DNA of 64,000 nucleotides, taken from UBA1181 sp045601045 (GTDB lineage Bacteria > Bacteroidota > Bacteroidia > Bacteroidales > Paludibacteraceae). The number at the start of each line of letters is the position of its first letter. Position 1 is the stretch's first letter. Position numbers and translations under genes: made by a program. Below are positions 27,029 through 34,833 of this stretch, piece after piece. Under the pieces are notes generated by a model, which made no database searches, was not told the origin of the DNA, and saw nothing but the letters and a program-made list of their open reading frames with translations. The stretch is from contig JAZRZA010000045.1 of assembly GCA_045601045.1 (NCBI GenBank), forward strand, positions 1 through 64,000, written 5' to 3'.

Positions 27029-27994
27029 TTATGCCTTACTTAAAATCTCCTTCCAAGTCTCCTCGCTCATTTTTGAGCCGATTACTTGTACGATATGGCC
27101 GCTGACCAAAGATCCGATGTTGCCGCATCTTTGCATTCCGTAACCTTTATGAAGTCCGTATAAGAAACCTGCGGCGAATAGGTCGCCAGCTGCGGTGGTG
27201 TCGATCGCTTTCACGTTTGCCAACGGTTCGATGCGGACACTCTTTCCGCCCTTCTTGACGAGTGAGCCCTTCTTTCCCAATTTCACAACGGCTATCTCGC
27301 ACATTTCCGCGATGTAGTCCAATGCCGATTCCGGATCAGTTTGGGCAAAAGCCTTCGCCTCCTCTTCGTTGGCGAATACAATATCGACATACTCCTTCAC
27401 GACACGACGAAGGAATTCCAGGTTCTCCTCCACGACATTGTAGCTGGCAAGGTCGAGGGAGATTTTGGCACCTGCCGCCTTGGCCATCTTCATGGCTGCC
27501 TCTATCATTGTGGTGTTTTGTACAAGGTACCCCTCAATGTGGCAAAGGTCCACGCCTTTGAACCATGATGGGTCGAAATCATTTTCTGTCAAGGTGCTGG
27601 CGGCTCCCAGACAGGTGGCCATGGTGCGTTCGCTGTCGGGAGAGACCAATGAGACGCAGACGCCTGTTGGCAATTCGCTCTTTACGAGGTGGGTGATGAC
27701 GCCGTGCTTCTCCATGTCTGATTGGAAGAAGTCGCCGGTCTCGTCCTTACCTGTCTTTCCAATGAAGTGGCAAGGTACGCCCATTGCCGCCAAACCGGAG
27801 ATGGTGTTGGAGGCGGAACCTCCCGTCACCAAATGTTTCTCGCCATCTTTGATTCCCGCTTGTATTTTGAGTGATAAATCGTTGTCAACCAACTGCATGC
27901 TTCCTCTTGGCAAGGAGAGCTGCTCCAATAGATCATCGGACTTTAAAACTGACAACACATCTACCAATGCGTTTCCTAATCCTACTGTAACCAT
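27029..27994 (-). CDS. PfkB-family carbohydrate/adenosine kinase
   Basis: The 321-residue product has the ribokinase/PfkB fold signatures: the substrate-side GGSASNT motif (58-64) and the C-terminal DTTAAGD motif (265-271), whose last Asp is the expected catalytic base. Length is normal for the family. Bacteroidota proteins of this type are usually annotated as adenosine kinase or sugar kinase. The substrate cannot be settled from sequence; adenosine or another nucleoside is plausible. It is a stand-alone gene with its own promoter, convergent with the ParA/RHH pair. Confidence 0.88.
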   Translation of the reverse strand: MVTVGLGNALVDVLSVLKSDDLLEQLSLPRGSMQLVDNDLSLKIQAGIKDGEKHLVTGGSASNTISGLAAMGVPCHFIGKTGKDETGDFFQSDMEKHGVITHLVKSELPTGVCVSLVSPDSERTMATCLGAASTLTENDFDPSWFKGVDLCHIEGYLVQNTTMIEAAMKMAKAAGAKISLDLASYNVVEENLEFLRRVVKEYVDIVFANEEEAKAFAQTDPESALDYIAEMCEIAVVKLGKKGSLVKKGGKSVRIEPLANVKAIDTTAAGDLFAAGFLYGLHKGYGMQRCGNIGSLVSGHIVQVIGSKMSEETWKEILSKA

Positions 27995-28023
27995 AATTTT
28001 ATCGTTTTTGTGAATTTTATATG

Positions 28024-28053
28024 CAAATATATTTTTTTTATTCGGAAAAACAA
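28024..28053 (-). promoter_or_regulatory. Promoter of the PfkB-family kinase
   Basis: On the minus strand, TTG (28053-28051), a 19-bp spacer and TATATTTG (28031-28024) fit the Bacteroidota promoter pattern, 29 bp upstream of the ATG at 27994. Confidence 0.6.
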
Positions 28054-28055
28054 CT

Positions 28056-28063
28056 TAAATTTG
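28056..28063 (+). promoter_or_regulatory. Possible -7 element of the tRNA-Asn promoter
   Basis: TAAATTTG fits TAnnTTTG and lies 34 bp upstream of the mature tRNA 5' end. I see no clear -33 partner. Confidence 0.4.
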
Positions 28064-28097
28064 CATCGCAATTGGGACAGAAACCCATAGCAAACAT

Positions 28098-28171
28098 TCT
28101 TCCTTAGCTCAGTCGGTTAGAGCACCTGACTGTTAATCAGGGGGTCCTTGGTTCAAGTCCAAGAGGGAGAG
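28098..28171 (+). tRNA. tRNA-Asn (GTT)
   Basis: A 74-nt cloverleaf: acceptor arms TCTTCCT (28098-28104) and AGGGAGA (28164-28170), D arm beginning TAGCTCAG, anticodon loop CTGTTAA with anticodon GTT, and T arm CTTGG-TTCAAGT-CCAAG. G is the discriminator base and no CCA is encoded. An identical copy in the opposite orientation lies at 55790-55863. Confidence 0.97.
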
Positions 28172-28194
28172 CTGAAAGATTTAAAAAAGTTTTG

Positions 28195-28222
28195 AAAAGA
28201 GAGTCATTTTTGACTCTCTTTT
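28195..28222. terminator. Bidirectional terminator between tRNA-Asn and the lipoprotein gene
   Basis: A perfect 12-bp stem (AAAAGAGAGTCA / TGACTCTCTTTT) with a TTTT loop and T runs on both strands lies between the convergent tRNA-Asn and the minus-strand gene ending at 28230, and can serve both. Confidence 0.85.
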
Positions 28223-28229
28223 TGTTTTA

Positions 28230-28703
28230 TCAGTTTTCTTCTATTGTGATTTTTTGGACTAATGGATACGATATCTCTACACCTGAATCTTTTCGTATGA
28301 TTACATTTGCCTTGATAGTATCTACTCCTGCGTGTGTGGCTTTGTAGCTAATGTGACCGTTCTCGATTGGTTTGAAATGCGAGTCTTCGTATCTCATGTC
28401 ATCACTATGTACGATCAAATAAAGGTGAGCGTCAACCTCTTCGCCCACTTTGTATTTAACCTTACTCATCGTAATGCCCGCCATCATCTGAGGATTTTTA
28501 AGGATAAAATCATTTTCAGTGATTGGATAGACTCGCATCAATGTTTCGTATTGTTTAGGATCTGTTTTCTTCACCGTTTCGATGTACTCTTCCATGGTAC
28601 TACATTGCGAATAATCCGCATTGTTATTGCTAAGATTTAATTTTACGCATGATGAGAGCAGAAGTGTCATGAGTAGTGCGGTTGTTGCTGTTTTGGATGT
28701 CAT
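28230..28703 (-). CDS. Small lipoprotein of unknown function
   Basis: A 157-residue protein with a lipoprotein signal peptide (LLLSSC lipobox, lipidated Cys19). The mature part starts with an Asn/Ser-rich linker, then a short helical stretch (residues about 33-60), and finishes as a predicted beta-rich domain (about 75-157) with regular strands such as HISYKATHAGVDTIKANVII. I recognise no family. It is transcribed alone, convergent with tRNA-Asn, and should be anchored in the outer or inner membrane facing the periplasm. Confidence 0.8.
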   Translation of the reverse strand: MTSKTATTALLMTLLLSSCVKLNLSNNNADYSQCSTMEEYIETVKKTDPKQYETLMRVYPITENDFILKNPQMMAGITMSKVKYKVGEEVDAHLYLIVHSDDMRYEDSHFKPIENGHISYKATHAGVDTIKANVIIRKDSGVEISYPLVQKITIEEN

Positions 28704-28934
28704 AATTATTGCTGTTTGTCGTTAAAATTATCATAATACTAATATAATTAAATTTGAAGATTTGCCAAAGTTTTAGTGAAAAATAATCAGTGATGATCTA
28801 AAATTTTCTTCTCTCGATAGAGATGATTGATTAATGTCTTGTTGATAAATTTTAATCGCTTAATACCTAATTTTATAACCCTGAAAAATCGGAAACCCAT
28901 AGTTGGACCTCTTCCAAAATCATCTTTTTTCACA

Positions 28935-28942
28935 TATATTTG
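28935..28942 (+). promoter_or_regulatory. -7 promoter element of dnaE
   Basis: TATATTTG fits TAnnTTTG and lies 34 bp upstream of the dnaE ATG. No convincing -33 TTTG is found at the usual spacing. Confidence 0.5.
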
Positions 28943-28976
28943 TCATTGTACTTTAACTGCTTAAAAACCCAATAAA

Positions 28977-31900
28977 ATGGCTGAATTTGTTCATTTGCAC
29001 GTCCACTCGCACTATTCCATGCTCGACGGTATGAGTAAGGTGCCCGATTTGGTGGACAAATGTATGAAAAACGGAATGCATGCGATGGCCCTTACCGACC
29101 ACGGATGTATGTTCGGTATCAAGGACCTGTGTGACTATGCTGGAAAGGTGAACGGCGCTCCCAAGAAAAAAATCAAGGAGTGCAAGGAGGATATCGAGAA
29201 GACTACTGATGAGACCAAGATCGCGGAGCTGAAGGAGAAGCTCGCTAAATTGGAGGCCGAGGCGGCTGCCTTTATTCCTTTCAAGCCTATTATTGGTATT
29301 GAGGCCTATTGCGCACATCGTACGATGCAGGATAAGGATAAGGATTTCAAGGAGATAGATCCGGAGACTGGTAAGGAAACGATTGTTGACCGTAGTGGAT
29401 GGCACCTTATTCTTTTGGCGAAAAATAAGACTGGTTATCTAAACCTCTGTAAGTTGGCCTCTCAGGCTTATGTGGATGGCTTTTATGCAAGGCCTCGTAT
29501 TGATAAGATCATTCTAGAGAAGTATCATGAGGGGCTTATTGTATGTTCAGCCTGCTTGGGAGGTGAGATCCCTCAGAAAATCATGGGCGGTGACCTCAAA
29601 GCGGCAGAGGATGCCATCATGTGGTACAAGAATATTTTTGGCGACGATTATTATATTGAGTTACAAAGGCATAAGACTGATAAACCCAATGCCTCCTACG
29701 ATACATTCAAGCGTCAAGAACAGGTGAACCCTATCCTTGTGGATCTGGCCAGAAAATGTGGTGTCAAGATTATTTGTACCAATGACGTCCATTTTGTGGA
29801 GGAGAACCATGGTGAGGCGCATGAACGCCTTGTCTGCCTTTCGACTGGTGCGGATTATGATGACCCTAAACGTGCCATGATGTACACCAAGCAAGAGTGG
29901 TTGAAGACGCCCGATGAGATGGCGGCTATCTTTCCTGACTACCCGGAGGCGTTGGCCAATACTTTGGAGATTGCCAATAAGGTGGAGACCTATTCCATTG
30001 ATTCAGGACCTATTATGCCTAAGTATGAGATTCCTGCGGAGTTTGGTACGGAGGAGCAATACCGTCAACGTTTCACCGACGAAGATCTTTTCAACGAGTT
30101 TACCCGTGACGAAAAGGGCAATGTGGTGTTGTCGAAAGAGAAAGCTGATGAGAAGATTGAGCGATTAGGAGGATACGAGAAACTCTATCGTATCAAGCTG
30201 GAGGCCGATTACCTCAACAAACTCGCGTGGGAGGGTGCTGCCATGCGCTACGGAGCCAAACTAACTTGGAATGCCGCAGAGAACCAATACGATGTGGAGA
30301 TGGACCAGCGGGCAAAGGAACAGATCATATTCGAGCTCTATATCATGAAGACCATGGGATTCCCCGGCTACTTCTTGATTGTACAGGACTATATCCGAGC
30401 CGCCCGCGAGGAATTGGGTATGTTCGTAGGTCCAGGACGTGGTTCCGCAGCGGGATCTGTTGTGGCTTATTGTTTGAAAATTACCGATATAGACCCGCTT
30501 ACCTACGACCTTCTGTTCGAGCGTTTCTTGAATCCGGATCGTATTTCACTTCCCGATATTGATGTGGACTTCGAGGATACGGGAAAAATCATCGAGTGGG
30601 TTACCAAGAAATATGGCGCCGAAAAGGTGGCGCGTATCATCACATACGGTACGATGGCGACCAAGTCGGCTCTTGCGGATGTGGCCCGCGTGCAGAAAGT
30701 TCCGCTCGATGTGGTGAACAGCCTCAAGAAGTTGGTGCCTGATAAATTCGATGATTTTATTGATCCTGAAACCGGAAAGACATTTGCCTCTTCGGGCAAG
30801 AAGGCGCCAAAGGTGAAACTTAAAAACTGCTTCAAATATGTTCCCGCGCTCAAGGAGGCGAGGTACTCCAACGACCAAAACATTTCGTCGATGTGTGAGT
30901 ACGCCGAACAGTTGGAGGACACCAACCGTCAGATTGGTATTCACGCCTGTGGTGTGATTATCGGTGCCGATGACCTTACCAACTTTGCCCCTATGTGCGT
31001 CGTCAAGGATAAGGAGACCGACCGTGATGTGCTGGTTACCCAGTACGACGGACACGTGATTGAGAGTGTGGGTCTGATCAAGATGGACTTCTTGGGATTG
31101 ATCACCCTTACCCTCATCAAAACCACCATACAGAATGTAAAGAAGTCGAAGGGTATCGATGTCGATATCGACCATCTTCCTTTGGACGACGAACTCACCT
31201 ATCAACTTTTCGGTGAGGGCCGTACCATTGGCGTGTTCCAGTTTGAGTCTCCAGGTATGCAGAAGTATCTGAGGGAGTTGAAGCCTACCGTCATTACCGA
31301 CCTTATCGCCATGAATGCCCTATATCGTCCGGGTCCAATCGGTTATATCCCAACCTTCATCAACCGTAAGCATGGACGTGAGGAGATCAAATACGACCTT
31401 CCGATTATGGAGAAGTATTTGGGCGACTCTTATGGTGTTACCGTTTACCAAGAGCAGGTAATGCTCTTGTCTAGATTGTTGGCGGGATTTACCCGTGGAC
31501 AGTCCGACTCACTGCGTAAGGCGATGGGTAAGAAGATCTTCAAGATGCTGGAGGAGTTGAAGCCTAAGTTTATCGAGGGTGCGATGAAGAATCCTAACAT
31601 CCGCGACGGACTCACGGAGGAGATGAGCGACGACAAGTTGCGAGAGACGCTTGAGAAGATTTGGAAAGACTGGGAGGCCTTCGCATCCTATGCCTTCAAC
31701 AAGTCCCACGCCGCATGCTATGCGTGGGTAGCTTATCAAACGGGATATTTAAAGGCCCACTATCCGGCAGAGTATTTGGCGGCCAACCTCACCATCAGTA
31801 AGGATACCATCACGGAGGTCCAGAAGTTTATGGAGGAGTGTAAGGCGATGAAAATCAAGGTCAAGGGACCTGATGTCAACGAGTCTGAATTGAACTTTAC

Positions 31901-32951
31901 CGTAAATAAGGCGGGTGAGATCCGTTTTGGTCTGGGTGGTGTCAAAGGCGTCGGTGAGGGTGCTGTATTGGCGATTGTCGCCGAGCGGGAGAAGAATGGC
32001 CCATATACCTCCATCTTCGATTTCGTGGAGCGTGTGGACCTAAAGGCCTGCAACCGAAAGACCATTGAAAGTTTGGCGCTTTCAGGTGCCTTCGACTGCT
32101 TCTCGGATGTGACGCGTGAGCAGATCATGGCGACGGGAGATAAGGGAAGGGCAGGCTCTGAAATTTTGTGTCAATATGGCAACCAGTGTAAGGTGGCCGC
32201 GCAAAGTAGTGTGCAGTCGTTGTTTGGCGGCGACGTGGGTATCAAACCGCAACAGCCGACCTTGCCGAAAGCGGAGCGTTGGACGGATTTGTATCGTTTG
32301 GGAAAGGAAAAAGAATTGGTGGGAATCTATCTTTCTGCCCATCCGCTTGATGCATATTATGTATATTTGAATTATATTTGCAATGTGAGGATGAATGATT
32401 TGAATGATGAAGCCGAATTCCCTGTGGCACATTTGGATCAGGAACTGACCATGGGCGGAATTATCATTGAGGCGCAGTCATCTGTTTCCAAGAGAGGAAA
32501 TCCATGTAGATTCATCACGGTGGAGGATTACTCTGGATTTCACCGTTTCGCCTTGTTCCGCAACGAGGATATCGTGAAATTTGCTCCATACGATAAGGGA
32601 ATGATGGTCTCACTCACAGGACGTTATGCCAAGAGAAAATATGGCGATCAGATTGATTTTAACTTAGGTGTGGTAAAACCTTTGTCGGATGAGAGTACCG
32701 ATTTTTCAGGTAACTTGTCTCTTCGCATCAAGGAGGAGTGTATTACAGATAGTTTCTATACTGACTTTATGTCATTGTTGAGTGAAACGAAACCCGGTAA
32801 TGTCTCCATTAATTTTACCGTGATAGAACAATCGACTGGTACTCCGATTAGTGTTGCCTCGCGCACCCGTAAAATCGAGCTTTCGCAGCCATTGATGAAC
32901 TTCTTGGAACAGATGCAATCGGAGGGTATTTTGCAATTGTCTGTGTCATGA
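28977..32951 (+). CDS. dnaE: DNA polymerase III alpha subunit
   Basis: The 1,324-residue product is the replicative polymerase catalytic subunit. The N-terminal PHP domain begins FVHLHVHSHYSMLDG, and a charged helical insertion at about residues 60-95, typical of Bacteroidota DnaE, interrupts it. The polymerase active site is seen as GRGSAAGSVVAYCL followed by LPDIDVDFED, with metal-binding Asp527 and Asp529. The thumb/fingers motif ALYRPGPIGYIP, an HhH region (KACNRKTIESLALSGAFDCF) and an OB-fold near the C terminus follow in the usual order. The downstream thioredoxin gene is 88 bp away and may be separately transcribed. Confidence 0.97.
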   Translation: MAEFVHLHVHSHYSMLDGMSKVPDLVDKCMKNGMHAMALTDHGCMFGIKDLCDYAGKVNGAPKKKIKECKEDIEKTTDETKIAELKEKLAKLEAEAAAFIPFKPIIGIEAYCAHRTMQDKDKDFKEIDPETGKETIVDRSGWHLILLAKNKTGYLNLCKLASQAYVDGFYARPRIDKIILEKYHEGLIVCSACLGGEIPQKIMGGDLKAAEDAIMWYKNIFGDDYYIELQRHKTDKPNASYDTFKRQEQVNPILVDLARKCGVKIICTNDVHFVEENHGEAHERLVCLSTGADYDDPKRAMMYTKQEWLKTPDEMAAIFPDYPEALANTLEIANKVETYSIDSGPIMPKYEIPAEFGTEEQYRQRFTDEDLFNEFTRDEKGNVVLSKEKADEKIERLGGYEKLYRIKLEADYLNKLAWEGAAMRYGAKLTWNAAENQYDVEMDQRAKEQIIFELYIMKTMGFPGYFLIVQDYIRAAREELGMFVGPGRGSAAGSVVAYCLKITDIDPLTYDLLFERFLNPDRISLPDIDVDFEDTGKIIEWVTKKYGAEKVARIITYGTMATKSALADVARVQKVPLDVVNSLKKLVPDKFDDFIDPETGKTFASSGKKAPKVKLKNCFKYVPALKEARYSNDQNISSMCEYAEQLEDTNRQIGIHACGVIIGADDLTNFAPMCVVKDKETDRDVLVTQYDGHVIESVGLIKMDFLGLITLTLIKTTIQNVKKSKGIDVDIDHLPLDDELTYQLFGEGRTIGVFQFESPGMQKYLRELKPTVITDLIAMNALYRPGPIGYIPTFINRKHGREEIKYDLPIMEKYLGDSYGVTVYQEQVMLLSRLLAGFTRGQSDSLRKAMGKKIFKMLEELKPKFIEGAMKNPNIRDGLTEEMSDDKLRETLEKIWKDWEAFASYAFNKSHAACYAWVAYQTGYLKAHYPAEYLAANLTISKDTITEVQKFMEECKAMKIKVKGPDVNESELNFTVNKAGEIRFGLGGVKGVGEGAVLAIVAEREKNGPYTSIFDFVERVDLKACNRKTIESLALSGAFDCFSDVTREQIMATGDKGRAGSEILCQYGNQCKVAAQSSVQSLFGGDVGIKPQQPTLPKAERWTDLYRLGKEKELVGIYLSAHPLDAYYVYLNYICNVRMNDLNDEAEFPVAHLDQELTMGGIIIEAQSSVSKRGNPCRFITVEDYSGFHRFALFRNEDIVKFAPYDKGMMVSLTGRYAKRKYGDQIDFNLGVVKPLSDESTDFSGNLSLRIKEECITDSFYTDFMSLLSETKPGNVSINFTVIEQSTGTPISVASRTRKIELSQPLMNFLEQMQSEGILQLSVS

Positions 32952-33039
32952 TTTGGATTTTGGCACGCCTTTTGAATTATGCATAATGAGTTTTGAATTA
33001 TCAAATGAATTATAAATATTAATTAAATAAATTACAGTT

Positions 33040-33354
33040 ATGATTACCATTACTGATGCTAATTATGAGGAGATGGAGCAGACTGACAAACTGCTAGTAT
33101 TGGATTTTGGCGCGACTTGGTGTATGCCATGTAAAAGCGTAGCCGCTACATTGACCGATTTGTCAGAGACATACGCTGACCGTGTCGTTTTCGGCAAGGT
33201 GGATGTGGATGACAATCCCGATTTAGTAGCGAAGTATGGCATCCGTAATGTGCCAACCATTTTTATGGTACGCAATGGCGAGGTGGTTGATAAAATGGTA
33301 GGTGGTTTCCCTAAACCTGATATCATCGCAAAAATTGAGGCTAACCTAAAATAA
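33040..33354 (+). CDS. trxA: Thioredoxin with CMPC active site
   Basis: A 104-residue cytoplasmic thioredoxin without a signal peptide. The active site is WCMPC (Cys28, Cys31) rather than the usual WCGPC. The cis-Pro loop (NVPTIFMV) and the C-terminal helix are normal. The CXXC dipeptide tunes redox potential, so the Gly-to-Met change may alter its redox behaviour. The next gene starts 10 nt downstream, suggesting co-transcription. Confidence 0.93.
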   Translation: MITITDANYEEMEQTDKLLVLDFGATWCMPCKSVAATLTDLSETYADRVVFGKVDVDDNPDLVAKYGIRNVPTIFMVRNGEVVDKMVGGFPKPDIIAKIEANLK

Positions 33355-33364
33355 ATTTGTAGGT

Positions 33365-33952
33365 ATGGATGATAAGACGATTCTTTATGTTGTTGCCTTT
33401 GTCGCATTCTTTGTCTATTCGCTTTTGAAGGATAAATTATCGGAGATGAAGAAAAAGAAGGAGGCAGAATTGAGAAAGGAGGTAAAGGGAGAGGCCAATC
33501 CATTCTCTCCAACCCAGGTGTCTTATCAAGAGACTGAGTTGCCTGAGTCATACCAGGATGATGACTTCTCTTATGAGGGTGAGGGTGAGGGTGAGGGTGA
33601 GGATGATGACCAGTTGCCTTGGATGGAGGAGTCTACTGTCCAATTGAATGAGAGGCCACGCAATCTCCACGATTTTTCACACACTCATCAGGAGGTTGCC
33701 CATCATCACCAGGAAAGAAAAAGCGCGACTGCCCCGGAGATGGCGCAACGAGCTGCTAATTCCTCTCCATTCCTTTCTACGGAAGATGAGTTGTTCTCTG
33801 ACACCATCGAGGAGGTGAAGATTGAGGGTTTTGATATGGATGAGAGTGGTCGATTGAATAGCACGGCGGCATCACAATATTCTTTGCGAAACGCGAAGGA
33901 TGCGAAGCGTGCGTTTATCTATTCGGAAATTTGGAATAAGAAGTATTGCTGA
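33365..33952 (+). CDS. Conserved-looking membrane-anchored acidic protein
   Basis: A 195-residue protein with one N-terminal transmembrane helix (residues about 6-21), a Lys-rich amphipathic helix (22-43) and then a long disordered acidic and His/Gln-rich region with an EGEGEGEG run. It ends in a short ordered tail (NAKDAKRAFIYSEIWNKKYC). Similar C-terminal tails (AFIxSEIxxxKY) occur in small uncharacterised Bacteroidota proteins as I recall them. Function is unknown. It lies 10 nt after the thioredoxin gene, and its TGA stop overlaps the sirtuin ATG by 1 nt, so the three are probably co-transcribed. Confidence 0.75.
   Translation: MDDKTILYVVAFVAFFVYSLLKDKLSEMKKKKEAELRKEVKGEANPFSPTQVSYQETELPESYQDDDFSYEGEGEGEGEDDDQLPWMEESTVQLNERPRNLHDFSHTHQEVAHHHQERKSATAPEMAQRAANSSPFLSTEDELFSDTIEEVKIEGFDMDESGRLNSTAASQYSLRNAKDAKRAFIYSEIWNKKYC
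33575..33604. repeat. Hexamer microsatellite (GAGGGT)4 plus one variant unit
   Basis: Four perfect GAGGGT units and one GAGGAT unit lie in frame in the acidic membrane protein, encoding Glu-Gly pairs. Unit gain or loss would change the linker length without shifting the frame. Confidence 0.85.
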
Positions 33953-34650
33953 TGGGAAAGAGACGTTTGGTGGTCCTCACTGGGGCGGGAATCAGTGCGG
34001 AGAGTGGTATCCCAACATTCCGTGATTCGGACGGTTTGTGGAATAATTATTCCGTGGAGGATGTCGCCACGGTAGAGGGATTCGTCCGTGATCCGCAGCT
34101 TGTCTTGGACTTCTACAACGAAATGCGCAAGGATTTGCCTAGCCATCAGCCCAACTATGGTCATATTGGATTGAAGGAGTTGGAGGAGATTTTTGATGTC
34201 CAAATCATTACCCAGAATGTGGATGACCTCCACGAACGAGTAGGAAGCCAATCGATTATACATTTGCATGGAGAATTGACCAAGGCATGTTCTTCGAATG
34301 ATACGAGCGTGGGGATCCCATTGCCTTCTTATGAAACCGAGATCAAGATAGGGGATAAGGCACCTGATGGAAGTCAGTTGCGTCCCTTTATTGTCTGGTT
34401 TGGCGAGGCGGTCCCTATGATTGAGCCTGCCATAGAATGGGTGGAGCAGGCCGATTTATTTTTAATTATCGGCACCTCTTTGGTAGTCTATCCAGCCGCT
34501 GGACTTACCCATTACCTGAAACCTAATGTGCCGGTATATGTAATTGATCCTAAGCCCGTTTCGGTTCCATCCACCTCTCGTTTCCGTATGATCCAGAAGG
34601 GGGCATCCGAGGGTATGCGGGATTTTGTGGCAATGATGCGTGAGATGTGA
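33952..34650 (+). CDS. Sirtuin-family NAD-dependent protein deacylase
   Basis: A 232-residue single-domain sirtuin. The NAD-binding motifs are GAGISAESGIPTFRD (residues 11-25), TQNVDDLHE and the catalytic LHGEL (His106), followed by IVWFGE, GTSLVVYPAA and a VYVIDP strand. The four zinc-ligand cysteines of most sirtuins are absent; only one Cys (KACSS) remains in that segment. This also applies to some bacterial members. The start is taken at 33952, where ATG overlaps the upstream TGA stop by 1 nt, rather than the TTG two codons earlier. It likely removes acyl groups from lysines on metabolic proteins. Confidence 0.9.
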   Translation: MGKRRLVVLTGAGISAESGIPTFRDSDGLWNNYSVEDVATVEGFVRDPQLVLDFYNEMRKDLPSHQPNYGHIGLKELEEIFDVQIITQNVDDLHERVGSQSIIHLHGELTKACSSNDTSVGIPLPSYETEIKIGDKAPDGSQLRPFIVWFGEAVPMIEPAIEWVEQADLFLIIGTSLVVYPAAGLTHYLKPNVPVYVIDPKPVSVPSTSRFRMIQKGASEGMRDFVAMMREM

Positions 34651-34783
34651 TTTAAGGCGTCTTACCCCTCTAAAAGATGGTTTTTCTTGCCTGTTTAACT
34701 CATTTTAGTTGAAATATTCGATGCCTACGTCGAACCGTACTTCAATTTTTGGAAAGAAAATGGGTTATGTCCTAAAAAAATGT

Positions 34784-34791
34784 TAAATTTG
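34784..34791 (+). promoter_or_regulatory. -7 promoter element of the GH3-like operon
   Basis: TAAATTTG fits TAnnTTTG and lies 42 bp before the ATG at 34834. The -33 region (TGGG at 34761) is a poor match. Confidence 0.45.
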
Positions 34792-34833
34792 CCACAGCTA
34801 TAACTTAGAAAATACAAATAAAGGATAAATAAT

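Noticed and set aside
30546..31205. Minus-strand open frame of 219 codons inside dnaE
   Set aside because: It lies fully opposite the conserved polymerase active-site region of dnaE and shows no domain.
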